From Flavobacteriaceae bacterium PS02293 (GTDB lineage: Bacteria > Bacteroidota > Bacteroidia > Flavobacteriales > Weeksellaceae): a stretch of DNA of 64,000 nt. Shown here piece by piece: positions 7,755-16,450 of the stretch (within the stretch, counting starts at the first letter, position 1; each line of letters begins with the position of its first letter). The notes under the pieces were generated by a model. The model was not told where the DNA came from and did no database searches. It was given only the letters and a program-made list of their open reading frames with translations. Made by a program: the position numbers and the translations under genes. The stretch is taken from assembly GCA_029960045.1 (NCBI GenBank), contig JASCOV010000008.1, positions 124,001-188,000 on the forward strand, read 5' to 3'.

Positions 7755-8636
7755 ATGGTCAATTATCTGAAATCGAAAAAGAAAAAAAATATAGTCCTCC
7801 TTTTGTTATTAATTGCTTGTTTTGTTCAGGCTTTAGTCATTGCAAAATTGTATAACGGCATTGATGATAAAGTCTATCAAGTTAATATTGTAAAAATCAA
7901 TAACGAAAAAGATAGCATAGACCATCTTCAGCTCAAAACAGATCTAGCAGTCGTAGATCAAAGCATCAGAAGCATCGATGGATTTTTGAAATCTAAAAAT
8001 GTCTCAGATCTTAGAATAGAAAAATTAGCAAAAGACAGCTTAGAAAATGAAGTATATCTGGCGAAAGTCAGCAACAGATACAGCCAATATTTGGTTGATC
8101 TTGAACAAAAGTTACAACAAGTTCCGCTTGGGATTCCGACTGATGGTTACATTTCTTCTAACTTCGGAATCAGAAAAAACCCTATTCCTCCAAAACCTAC
8201 AGATGTTGCGAATAATTCCAATATTGCTGAAGAAAAAGACAGTCTTGGAAATGTTGTAAAAAGACAAGCTATCGTAAAAGAAGATAAAAACGCATCTAGC
8301 AATGCTCCGGCTGAGAAAGACCAAATGCAGTTTCATAAAGGCTTAGACGTTGCTGTAGCTTACGGAAGTCCTGTGAAAAGTGCTGCCGCAGGAAAAGTAA
8401 TTTTCTCTGGTGCGAGAGGCGGTTACGGCAATTGTGTGATGATTGAACACGGGAACGGTTTGGTGACTTTATACGGACATCTTTCCGAACTTTTGGTTGA
8501 AGCCAATGACAGAGTGAAAGTGAATCAAATTATCGCAAAATCTGGCAATACCGGACGTTCTACAGGACCTCACCTTCATTATGAAGTTCATAAGAATAAT
8601 CAGCCAATCAATCCAAGGTTATTTTTGAATTTTTAA
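7755..8636 (+). CDS. Membrane-anchored M23 family metallopeptidase (LytM type)
   Basis: An N-terminal membrane anchor (about residues 11-33) is followed by a 120-residue periplasmic stretch, partly helical and charged. The C-terminal LytM/M23 domain has zinc ligands in HKGLD and in HLHYE, with the conserved TLYGHLS and SGNTGRSTGPH between them. Such enzymes cut peptidoglycan cross-links, or act as activators when ligands are lost; here all ligands are present. The ATG at 7755 is preferred over a TTG three bases earlier because of the promoter position. The gene is monocistronic. Confidence 0.9.
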   Translation: MVNYLKSKKKKNIVLLLLLIACFVQALVIAKLYNGIDDKVYQVNIVKINNEKDSIDHLQLKTDLAVVDQSIRSIDGFLKSKNVSDLRIEKLAKDSLENEVYLAKVSNRYSQYLVDLEQKLQQVPLGIPTDGYISSNFGIRKNPIPPKPTDVANNSNIAEEKDSLGNVVKRQAIVKEDKNASSNAPAEKDQMQFHKGLDVAVAYGSPVKSAAAGKVIFSGARGGYGNCVMIEHGNGLVTLYGHLSELLVEANDRVKVNQIIAKSGNTGRSTGPHLHYEVHKNNQPINPRLFLNF

Positions 8637-8698
8637 GAGGTTAGAAATTAGATCTTAGAAGTTAGAATAAGACTTCTACTGAATTTATCAAGCATAAA

Positions 8699-8732
8699 AA
8701 AAACGATTCAAAATTTGAATCGCTTTTTTTAT
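8699..8732. terminator. Bidirectional rho-independent terminator
   Basis: ACGATTCAAA and TTTGAATCG(C) pair around a short A/T loop, with A-rich and T-rich tails on the two sides. It sits between the convergent M23 peptidase and trigger factor genes. Confidence 0.85.
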
Positions 8733-8751
8733 GATTATAATGAAGAATTGA

Positions 8752-10086
8752 TTATTTCTTCAATTCTTCAAGAAACTCGTCGTGAGAGATTGCTGTTTCT
8801 TTCTTTTTAGATTTTTCCAAGATCACGTCTTTCAATTTTGCCATAGCAACTTCAGAAGAGATTTGTCTTACTTGGTTCTCGTCTTTCAACATTTCTGCTG
8901 CATATTTCTGAACTTCATCGTCACCTAAGTGGTGGATTCCGTAGATTGCTAATTGGTTTCTTACCAATTGCTCAGCTTGTCCTAGAACTTCAGCATAATC
9001 CAATTGGATATCATTATCGTTCATCAATTTTCCTTCAAGGATTTGACCTTTGATAATATTTTTCTCGTTTTCAAGGATTTCTTGTGCCTGAGCTTCAGAA
9101 GTGATATTCTGGTTAGAGAACAACAACCATTTGATCAAGAATGCTTCAGGTAATTTGATTTCTTCTTTTTCATTAACTTGCTGAAGAATCTTGTTTACGA
9201 AATGAACATCTGCATTTTGTTGGAAATACTCATCCAATTCAGTTTTCACTCTAGCTTTTAATTCTTCTTCAGTTGTGATTACGTCTTTACCGTAAACTTT
9301 ATCAAACAACTCTTGGTTAAGTTCTGCAAGGTTCAATCCGTAGATATCTTTTACAGTTACTTCAACCTCGTTGTGGTGAAGGTGTTCTGCTTCTTCTTTA
9401 GAAAAACCTAATTGTTTTGCTAATTCTTCTTTAGCTGCAAGATCTTCTTTAGAAACTTTTAAAGAATCGTCTTTTTTGAATTTTTTCACCAAATCGTAAG
9501 CTTCTTTCTGATCTTTAGAAATGGTTACGTTTTTTGGAGCGTGATTATGCTCACCTTCTGCACCTTCTTCTACAACTTGGGAAATTTCCAAAGCTACGTA
9601 AGATTCTTTACCAATTTTTTCTTCCGGTAATCTCTCAGCGAAACGCTTTTGCATATTTTCTACGCTTGTAGAGATTTCTTTATCAGAAGCCTCTACTTTG
9701 TAATGAGGTGCTTCATATTTAGCAAGATCAACAGTGAATTCCGGCTCGTATCCAACTTCGAAAGCAACAGACAAAGACTCTGCATTGTGATCGAAATCGT
9801 TTACTGGCTGAGGAACTGGTTGACCAACTAATCTAAGTTTGTTTTCATTTACATAACCGTTCAAAGCCTCAGAAACCTGTTTGTTGATTTCTTCGAAAGC
9901 GATGCCAGCTTCATATTGTTTTTTAACCATACTCAATGGCACTTTTCCTTTTCTGAATCCAGGAACCTGTGCATTTTTTGCATAGTTAAGCAGTTGTTTT
10001 TCAACTTTTTCTTTATAATCAGATTTTTCCAATGTTACCGTAAGCAATGCACTTACATCGTCATGGTTTGTAGCTGTAACGTTCAT
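8752..10086 (-). CDS. tig: Trigger factor, ribosome-associated chaperone
   Basis: The 444-residue protein begins with a trigger factor ribosome-binding domain containing the signature PGFRKGKVP near residues 41-49. The C-terminal region is the helical chaperone domain. The middle part (about 150-255) keeps the flanking strands of the FKBP domain. It has charged helical sequence, including HNHAPKN and HLHHNE His clusters, in place of the usual peptidyl-prolyl isomerase core, so isomerase activity is doubtful. A consensus promoter lies just upstream and the gene appears monocistronic. Confidence 0.92.
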   Translation of the reverse strand: MNVTATNHDDVSALLTVTLEKSDYKEKVEKQLLNYAKNAQVPGFRKGKVPLSMVKKQYEAGIAFEEINKQVSEALNGYVNENKLRLVGQPVPQPVNDFDHNAESLSVAFEVGYEPEFTVDLAKYEAPHYKVEASDKEISTSVENMQKRFAERLPEEKIGKESYVALEISQVVEEGAEGEHNHAPKNVTISKDQKEAYDLVKKFKKDDSLKVSKEDLAAKEELAKQLGFSKEEAEHLHHNEVEVTVKDIYGLNLAELNQELFDKVYGKDVITTEEELKARVKTELDEYFQQNADVHFVNKILQQVNEKEEIKLPEAFLIKWLLFSNQNITSEAQAQEILENEKNIIKGQILEGKLMNDNDIQLDYAEVLGQAEQLVRNQLAIYGIHHLGDDEVQKYAAEMLKDENQVRQISSEVAMAKLKDVILEKSKKKETAISHDEFLEELKK

Positions 10087-10106
10087 TAATTGAAATTTTT
10101 AGGTTG

Positions 10107-10136
10107 CAAAAGTAGTCAAATTCTAAGGAACTTCAA
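10107..10136 (-). promoter_or_regulatory. Consensus promoter of tig
   Basis: On the minus strand TTG (10134-10136), a 19-base spacer and TACTTTTG (10107-10114) match the Bacteroidetes consensus exactly. The predicted start is about 10-15 bases before the tig ATG, so the leader is very short. Confidence 0.8.
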
Positions 10137-10192
10137 AATTAAATACCTCCGTGATTTTTATAAAAAATCATAAAGTTTTGAAATTTAAAATT

Positions 10193-10705
10193 CTAAGACG
10201 CTTTCCAAAAAGTCCAGACCGTTCCGTTGTAAACCAAAAGTAATTTTTTAACCGTATCATAAACAAGCGTCCCTGCTGTTGGCGCAATAATATTAAGATG
10301 AGGATTAGCAACTTTTGGTAGAATCATTGCTCTATTAGAATCTTCCAAAACTAAAATTCCCGGTGTGGAAGTAATAGCTCCTATAGAGACTTTTGCAGTT
10401 GTGGATTCTGATAAATCATCCTGCAAAGACGTATCAACTGTTCCGTTTGCAGCAACCGTCAGGTCTTTCCAAGCATTACCAGAGTAAACTTTTGTTTTTT
10501 TATCATTAATATCAAAAATAAGAGTTCCATTTACCACATCTATCACGCTTGCTGCACTGGTTGTCCATGGAAGAACCAATCCCCTGTTTTCAGACCCGAA
10601 CTCAATAGAAGAAGATGCAGATTCTAAAATAGTTTTACCAATGGCTACCTGTGAAATCCCAAGATTAAAAATCAGGATAAAATTCAATAAATAAAAGTTT
10701 TTCAT
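10193..10705 (-). CDS. Secreted protein with two copies of a GLVLP/VYDT module
   Basis: A signal peptide (MKNFYLLNFILIFNLGISQ) starts at the ATG at 10705; an upstream in-frame start would reach back into the previous gene without a signal sequence. The mature protein holds two copies of one module: NRGLVLPWTTS..GTLIFDIN..VYSGNAWKDL, and NRAMILPKVAN..GTLVYDTV..VYNGTVWTFW. A third copy ends the preceding gene's protein. No enzyme motif is seen. Such modules are frequent at the ends of flavobacterial surface proteins; their role is unknown. It likely forms an operon with the next gene upstream, 26 bases away. Confidence 0.75.
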   Translation of the reverse strand: MKNFYLLNFILIFNLGISQVAIGKTILESASSSIEFGSENRGLVLPWTTSAASVIDVVNGTLIFDINDKKTKVYSGNAWKDLTVAANGTVDTSLQDDLSESTTAKVSIGAITSTPGILVLEDSNRAMILPKVANPHLNIIAPTAGTLVYDTVKKLLLVYNGTVWTFWKAS

Positions 10706-10730
10706 TTTTATGTGTGTGTTATTAATATAA

Positions 10731-12488
10731 TTAATCCGGGCAGGTTTGTGTATTGAAACATTTCCAACCAGCAACCGTACCATCTGTGTTAATTTGTAAG
10801 CAATTAAGTGTAGTATTATAAACCATCATACCCTCTTTTAAATCGTCAGTCGGAATTGCAGAAACCTGAGACGTTGTCAATCTATTTAATACAAATCCCT
10901 TCGTTTTGGATTCTAAAACAACCCAAGCACCTTTTCTCACACCCGGCCAATTTGTATCGCCAGAATTTGCTCGTGATAACGACGTGAAACCTTCGTTTGT
11001 TGACAAGGCCGTTCCAGATGTAACCGCTGGTTTATAACAAACTGCCGATGTAGTTCCTGTAACATTCACCGTTACCACTGCAGTACTGCAACTGCTTGGC
11101 AAACTTGTACGACAAATCTGATAATTAATTGTATAAGTTCCTGAAGTAACACTTGAACCAACCTGAATCAAACCTGTTGATGTATTCAATGTGACACCAG
11201 TATTTGAAGTAGAAACTTGTGTAAGAATAACATTAGATGTGGTTGCTGCTGCTCCATTATATTGCTCCAAATCATTGGCAAGAACAGAAGTCGTAGATGA
11301 AGATCCTGCATTGAGATTAAACGTATCATTATTAGCAACCGGCGGGAAAGAACCATCAGTATTGAAACAGATATTGGTGTTTGTGACCACTGGCGCACTA
11401 CAAGTTCCACTACCGCTACAATCGTAGGTAACATTTGCAAGCGCTGCCGTTGTAGATGTTCCGGAAGAATTTATATAAGTTGGTGTAGAATTGAAAATTG
11501 CACTTTGGCCTTGAGCTCCTGCTTTTACCATCGTCGTCTCATACTGTGAATATCTTGTTAAATCCAGATTGGGTCCTATCTTGGCTCCGTTTGGGTTGAC
11601 TGTATTTAAGAAATAAGTATAACCTTTTTTCGAAGATGAAGTTGGCCCATTTATAGTAGCACCATTTGGTTGCCACGTTGTTACTTTCATTAATCCTTCA
11701 TTATAAATAACAGAAGAACTAGCACCATTGATAGAACCTTTGGAATAAAAAGTACCGTAATTTTCCAATCTACTGTTTCCTGACATATCAATAGAACCCG
11801 TTCCTACATTGAAGGTTCCTGTATTAATAATTTTTCCGCCACCTAAATTGTATCCAACAGCAGAATTAATTGTCCCACAATTGAGATACGTACTGGTACT
11901 GTTGTTATTATAACTTTGTCCTATATTAATTGTTCCATAATTTCGGAATGTTGTAGTTCCGGAAATATTAATATTTTGACCAATAGTAAAGAGGTTGTAA
12001 TTATCCACAAGATTTGTAGAAGATCCATTAGAAAAGCCCAAAACACTCACAGCCACAGTCCCATTATTCGTAAGCGTATTTGTAGTTCCATTGAAAGTAA
12101 AGTTATTTCCTCCGCTTGTACCCGCTCTTAAAACACCACCATTTGCAATATTAATGGTAAGATTAGAACTAATATTAGGACTTTGATTGAACTGTAATGT
12201 TCCACCAATTTCAAAAGTAACATTAGTTCCGTTTGAGGAATTAATATTATTCTGAATAATCAATGTAGCTCCTGATGCAATACATATTTTTGAATTGTTT
12301 TGGAAAACCACATCGCTCATCGTAGTTGTTCCTGTAGTAAAACAGACGACACTATTTGTCGCAAAAGTATAATTGCTGGCGGTGGGATTCGTAACCGTAC
12401 AGCCCGTACACTGAGAATAGCAATCAAAAGACAGAAGCAATAGTAATAATATAAAAATATTATTATTCTTAAATAAATAATTAATCAT
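10731..12488 (-). CDS. Large secreted surface protein with Asn/Thr-rich repeats and an Ig/cadherin-like domain
   Basis: The ATG at 12488 gives a clean signal peptide ending CYSQ. Residues 30-330 are rich in N, T, S and G, with recurring NYGTI/NNGTV-type units like a parallel beta-helix. Residues 380-480 (PVANNDTFNLNAGSSSTTSV onward) resemble the cadherin-like or bacterial Ig repeat of cell-surface proteins. The last 60 residues carry the same module as the neighbouring protein and end GWKCFNTQTCPD, a tail I recognise from other flavobacterial exported proteins. No type A T9SS tail is present. An adhesin-like role is inference. Confidence 0.75.
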   Translation of the reverse strand: MINYLFKNNNIFILLLLLLSFDCYSQCTGCTVTNPTASNYTFATNSVVCFTTGTTTMSDVVFQNNSKICIASGATLIIQNNINSSNGTNVTFEIGGTLQFNQSPNISSNLTINIANGGVLRAGTSGGNNFTFNGTTNTLTNNGTVAVSVLGFSNGSSTNLVDNYNLFTIGQNINISGTTTFRNYGTINIGQSYNNNSTSTYLNCGTINSAVGYNLGGGKIINTGTFNVGTGSIDMSGNSRLENYGTFYSKGSINGASSSVIYNEGLMKVTTWQPNGATINGPTSSSKKGYTYFLNTVNPNGAKIGPNLDLTRYSQYETTMVKAGAQGQSAIFNSTPTYINSSGTSTTAALANVTYDCSGSGTCSAPVVTNTNICFNTDGSFPPVANNDTFNLNAGSSSTTSVLANDLEQYNGAAATTSNVILTQVSTSNTGVTLNTSTGLIQVGSSVTSGTYTINYQICRTSLPSSCSTAVVTVNVTGTTSAVCYKPAVTSGTALSTNEGFTSLSRANSGDTNWPGVRKGAWVVLESKTKGFVLNRLTTSQVSAIPTDDLKEGMMVYNTTLNCLQINTDGTVAGWKCFNTQTCPD

Positions 12489-12558
12489 CGTTTTATATTT
12501 AATTTGATAAATTAAATAAATACTCACCAAACCGTGTTAATTTCCAGCGAATAAGCAA

Positions 12559-12566
12559 CAAATATA
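12559..12566 (-). promoter_or_regulatory. Candidate -7 box for the surface protein pair (TATATTTG)
   Basis: The minus-strand box TATATTTG fits the consensus. No clear TTG lies 19-21 bases upstream. A start near 12552 would give a leader of about 64 bases. Confidence 0.4.
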
Positions 12567-12656
12567 GCAATTATTTAGTAATAATAAAATATTTACTGTT
12601 AAATAATATTCATATACCAATATTATTATTTATTTTATTTCGTAACTTCATATAAT

Positions 12657-12693
12657 AAAATAAAGATGCCCTAAAAAGAACATCTTTATTTTA
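12657..12693 (-). terminator. Rho-independent terminator of the TonB receptor operon
   Basis: AATAAAGATG and CATCTTTATT pair as a stem of at least 10 bp, followed on the minus strand by T-rich sequence. It lies directly after the lipoprotein gene that ends at 12706. Confidence 0.75.
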
Positions 12694-12705
12694 TTTATTT
12701 ACAAA

Positions 12706-13272
12706 TTAGTTACTTAAACCAAATGTAGCTTCAGCATCAGTTTCGCCTCCGGTTACACTTCCCCAAGCTGTACCGTTTTGAGCTTCATTTGCAGATGCAG
12801 GTTCGTGAATCAATGTTAATTTCAGTAACGGTGAAGAAGAGTTTACCACTTTTACAACATCCCATTTTGTAATCAATCCAACTTTTCCTAATGCTCCTGT
12901 GGAAGAAGTTGTATCTAATCTTGTCAGGTTAATAGTAGATTTTGGGAAATCAAAAATCAAGAAATGCTCGTCTTTTGCATCTTTGATTTCTTGAGTTACA
13001 TCTTCAGTTCCGTTTTTGAAAATCGTTGTCACTTCATAAGATTTTCCGTCTGCCAATGCGATAACCGGAGATGCAGATCCAATGATGTAATTATACGATT
13101 GTGTAGTTCCTGTTTCAATATCCTTTACATTCAGAACGATATTCGTCAATTCTTCCTGAGGCAGATCATCCGCAGCAACATCTTCGTCTCTCTGACAAGA
13201 TATCACGTTGAAGATTAGAAATAAAACCGCTAAAACACTTACTAATTTGTTGAAATTGAATTTATTATTCAT
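12706..13272 (-). CDS. Lipoprotein partner of the metal-type TonB receptor
   Basis: A signal peptide ends with a lipobox Cys at residue 26 (NVISC). The mature domain of about 160 residues has DEHFLIFDFP near 92, LLKLTLIHEP near 148 and GGETDAEATF near the end. I recognise this layout from small lipoproteins that sit next to TonB receptors in flavobacteria, but no function is established. It is the last gene behind the receptor gene, 42 bases away, so it probably works as an outer-membrane or periplasmic accessory in binding the same ligand. Confidence 0.7.
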   Translation of the reverse strand: MNNKFNFNKLVSVLAVLFLIFNVISCQRDEDVAADDLPQEELTNIVLNVKDIETGTTQSYNYIIGSASPVIALADGKSYEVTTIFKNGTEDVTQEIKDAKDEHFLIFDFPKSTINLTRLDTTSSTGALGKVGLITKWDVVKVVNSSSPLLKLTLIHEPASANEAQNGTAWGSVTGGETDAEATFGLSN

Positions 13273-13314
13273 TGTTTAATTTTTTTAATAATTGATTGAT
13301 TTTTTAATTAAATT

Positions 13315-15696
13315 TTAGAATTTATATCTGAAATTCAGGATAAAGTTCCTACCCATATCATTGGCAAAAAGTCTCATTCTGTTCAGATAATCTCTGTAAG
13401 AAATATTGAAAATATTATTAACCGTCAGCCCTGCTGAAAAGTTTTTTGCAATATCAATTCCCATCTGCGCATTCCAAAGTGAGTAACCTTTTGGAGGCGT
13501 GCTGATATCAACGATTGTCGTCACCTCTTCTCCTGCAACATAATCTGTGAAATCCAAATTATGGATTGGAAAACGTTTTTGACGAACCGAAATTTGATTC
13601 TCAACATTCATATACAATCCGTTCCATTCTTTTTTATGAAACTGTAATGCATTGTTGAAATTAATTGGCATCATCAGAATCAAAGGCTCATTATGGGTAT
13701 CATCCTGACCGTGGACATAAGCGCCTCTTCCTTTGTAGGAAAGGTTTTCTGTAAGGTTAAAGTTAACATCCACATCCAAACCATACATTTTTGCATCGAT
13801 CTGCTGATAGATCCAAACCGGAAAACTTCCTGCCTGTGTCAACTGCAAAACACCATTCGGAATTTGGTTGATGAAATTCTTTGTGATGAAAAAATACGGA
13901 TTTGCTGAGATTTCCAAACCTTGCAGAATATCAAACTTCGCATCTGCCACCAAATTGAATTGATGACCTTCTTCATTTTTGATATTCATATTTCCTTTCT
14001 CAATAATCGCTGCGGAATGATGCAATCCATCTGAAAATAACTCAGCAATGTTCGGCGTTCTGCCGACTTTTGCATAATTCAGTTTCAGATTGAAGTTATT
14101 AGACGGATGATATTCCAGCCCTGCATTATAAGACAGGTTTTTATAGGTCAATTTAGGTCTTGTCAATACTCGGTTTGCGTTGGTCTGGACATAAAATTGC
14201 GGATAAGAATCTGCGTAGAGATTTTCCCAATCGCTTTTGTCATACCATTTTGTCACGTCATAATAGTTATGATCATAACGGATTCCTGCTTCAGCATTCA
14301 GCTCCGGCGTGATTTTATATTTGAAAACAGAATAAGCGCCAACTGAATATTTGTCATAGTTTGGAATCAACCTTCTGGCTTGAGTCGCCGGATCCGAATA
14401 ATTGTTCTGAAAGCTTGCATCAATCCCGGTTTCCAAAGACCATTTTTCTCTTTCCAAAAGATCATTGATATTGAACTGATGTGTCATCAAAGCCAAATCC
14501 AACGATGGAATAGCACTCAGATCGCCTCGTCTCAAATCAAATTCTTGACGATGGTTATACTGAAAACTATAAGTCGCTGACACTTTTCCAATATTCTCAA
14601 AACGGTTAAACGCAGACACTTTCGCCAAATGATGTTCTATCAATTGTCTCGGATTATCGATCTCATAACTGAAATTGCCTGAATAAAATGGAACTGGCGT
14701 ATTCATCGCTTCATAATAATCCCGAGGCGTGGAAACGTGAGAATCTCTTAAAATACCCAAATTCTGATTCGTCAAATAATAATCGAATGAAAAACCATTT
14801 TTAAACGTATTCTTCTGCAAAGTAAAATTGAAAGAAGAAAAGTCCGAACCTGTATTTTTCAAATTATAATCAGGCGCACTTTGATCACCGATTTTTCTAA
14901 TGCTTCCGCCGGATTTTACAGCCCAGCCATTTTTCCAAATCTTAGCGATATTAACATCGATTCCCAAACCTCTTCCGTTTGAAATACCCGAAAGATTGAC
15001 TGAACCTTTCAAAGTATCTTTTTTAGGGAAAATTTCTGGTTCCAAAACGACAACACCGCCAATTGCATCACTTCCGTATCTCAATGCAGATGCTCCTTTG
15101 ATAACATCGATGTGTTGAAAATTATTGACATCGATATTTGGAGCGTGTTCAATTCCCCATTCCTGTTCCTGCATTCTCACGCCATTATTGATGATGGAAA
15201 TTCGGCTTCCGTAAAGTCCATGAATGACAGGTTTTACGATATTGTTCCCGGTTTTCAAACCACTGACGCCTGAGATATTCTTGAGAAGATTCCCGAGATT
15301 CTCGGTAGAATTCCTGTCAATTTCTGATTTGTCAAGGGTTTTCACAACCATCGTCCCGTTGTTCTTATGATTGCCATGAAGCGTCACAGACTGTATTTCG
15401 TTCACGTGATGTTCCAGATTAATCGTCAAATGAAGGTTCTTCTCAACCGTCAAACTCTCGGAATAATTGTCACAATCTGGATGAGATGCCGTCAAAGTAT
15501 ATGTTCCTGCAGAAACATTTTTGATTTTGAAAACTCCAGATTTATCCGTTTTTGTAGCATATTTCCCGAAAGAAATCACGACGTTTTCCAACGGTGTTTT
15601 GTCGTGAAAATCCTGCGCAATTCCTTCAATTGAATATTGAGCAGAGATGAATGCAAATCCAAAACAGATCAGCATCAGGCTAATAATATATTTCAT
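13315..15696 (-). CDS. TonB-dependent outer-membrane receptor, probably for a metal (ZnuD-like)
   Basis: The ATG at 15696 begins a good signal peptide (ends FISAQ); the longer reading frame has no signal. Residues 22-105 are a carboxypeptidase-regulatory-like domain. The plug follows, with NLGNLLKNISGVSGLKTG, VIHGLYGSRISIINNGVRM and VIKGASALRYGSDAIGGVV. The 22-stranded barrel ends in a terminal Phe (NFRYKF), typical of Bam substrates. The HGLYGSR..RMQEQEWG plug resembles zinc/haem-type receptors. Substrate is inference. Downstream lies a lipoprotein; upstream a Cys/His-containing small protein, which also suggests a metal. Confidence 0.85.
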   Translation of the reverse strand: MKYIISLMLICFGFAFISAQYSIEGIAQDFHDKTPLENVVISFGKYATKTDKSGVFKIKNVSAGTYTLTASHPDCDNYSESLTVEKNLHLTINLEHHVNEIQSVTLHGNHKNNGTMVVKTLDKSEIDRNSTENLGNLLKNISGVSGLKTGNNIVKPVIHGLYGSRISIINNGVRMQEQEWGIEHAPNIDVNNFQHIDVIKGASALRYGSDAIGGVVVLEPEIFPKKDTLKGSVNLSGISNGRGLGIDVNIAKIWKNGWAVKSGGSIRKIGDQSAPDYNLKNTGSDFSSFNFTLQKNTFKNGFSFDYYLTNQNLGILRDSHVSTPRDYYEAMNTPVPFYSGNFSYEIDNPRQLIEHHLAKVSAFNRFENIGKVSATYSFQYNHRQEFDLRRGDLSAIPSLDLALMTHQFNINDLLEREKWSLETGIDASFQNNYSDPATQARRLIPNYDKYSVGAYSVFKYKITPELNAEAGIRYDHNYYDVTKWYDKSDWENLYADSYPQFYVQTNANRVLTRPKLTYKNLSYNAGLEYHPSNNFNLKLNYAKVGRTPNIAELFSDGLHHSAAIIEKGNMNIKNEEGHQFNLVADAKFDILQGLEISANPYFFITKNFINQIPNGVLQLTQAGSFPVWIYQQIDAKMYGLDVDVNFNLTENLSYKGRGAYVHGQDDTHNEPLILMMPINFNNALQFHKKEWNGLYMNVENQISVRQKRFPIHNLDFTDYVAGEEVTTIVDISTPPKGYSLWNAQMGIDIAKNFSAGLTVNNIFNISYRDYLNRMRLFANDMGRNFILNFRYKF

Positions 15697-16030
15697 CTGT
15701 AGATGTATATTTATTTTACGGTCAGATGCAATCGCCAACACTTCATCAGTTTTCTATAAACTTTTGGAGACCGCGATTTCATTTTGTTGTAAAATGTATA
15801 ATGTAAAAAGTACGTAGTACTTCTGTGAAATTTTGGAATTAATTAAATACTGATATTTTGGAACGTAGAATTGTTGTAACACGAACTCAACATAGCTCAT
15901 TTTTTCATGTTTTTTCAGACAAGAAAAAATAGCGAAAGTGAAGCACAGAAATAACTGCCCAAATAAAATCAGAATAATTAATTCAAAGAAATTCTCTCAA
16001 AATCCAAAATGAAATTGAGAAAAATAGAAA
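15697..16030. other. 334-base intergenic region upstream of the TonB receptor
   Basis: No gene is seen. An inverted repeat AAGTAC-GTA-GTACTT lies at 15808-15822 and could be an operator. Runs of A/T and a few short inverted stretches near 15910-15925 are present. No consensus promoter was recognised for the receptor gene. Confidence 0.4.
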
Positions 16031-16390
16031 TTATGAAATTGCGGGCGGACCGCGAAGTTGAAAAGTGAATTTGGTCTGTGACCATATTTTTTCCTGTACA
16101 GAAAAAGTTTGTTTTGTGCTGTGAGTATGGTTTTCAAAACTGAAAGAAAACTCTTCCGGAACCAAAGAATTCCCTGTTGCCAAAAAGTGACAAGCAAGAC
16201 AATCGCCGGATTGACCTTTTGAAATGTCCGATGAAATGGTTTTCTCAGTCTTTTGGAAACCTGAATCTTTGAAGAACGATTCACCTGCGTGACTGTGAAG
16301 CTGTGAAGAAAACAAAGCCACAAAAAGATACATCCCGGCAAAAAATACCGAAATGAAATTCTTGAAAGATTGACTTCTTCTGTTCAACAT
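16031..16390 (-). CDS. Small exported protein with CLACH motif, upstream of TonB receptor
   Basis: The 119-residue protein has a positively charged N-terminus and one hydrophobic segment (about 12-30) ending HSHAGE. The rest carries GDCLACHFLATGN near residues 62-74 and ends QLRGPPAIS. The Cys/His content and position before a metal-type TonB receptor suggest metal binding in the periplasm; this is inference, and I do not recognise a named family. A TACCTTTG box ends six bases before the ATG, so the mRNA would be nearly leaderless or use the Met at residue 20. Confidence 0.65.
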   Translation of the reverse strand: MLNRRSQSFKNFISVFFAGMYLFVALFSSQLHSHAGESFFKDSGFQKTEKTISSDISKGQSGDCLACHFLATGNSLVPEEFSFSFENHTHSTKQTFSVQEKIWSQTKFTFQLRGPPAIS

Positions 16391-16395
16391 AGCTA

Positions 16396-16403
16396 CAAAG
16401 GTA
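16396..16403 (-). promoter_or_regulatory. Candidate -7 box (TACCTTTG) for the CLACH gene
   Basis: The box matches TAnnTTTG on the minus strand and ends only six bases from the ATG at 16390. No TTG is present at the usual distance. If real, transcription starts at or next to the start codon. Confidence 0.4.
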
Positions 16404-16450
16404 GAAATTTTTTGGGACTGAGAATTATTATGTTAAATCAAAATTCGAAA

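Noticed and set aside
15997..16341. A 114-residue frame overlapping the CLACH gene
   Set aside because: It is shifted by one frame from the gene with a clear signal peptide and Cys/His motif, and lacks a signal of its own.
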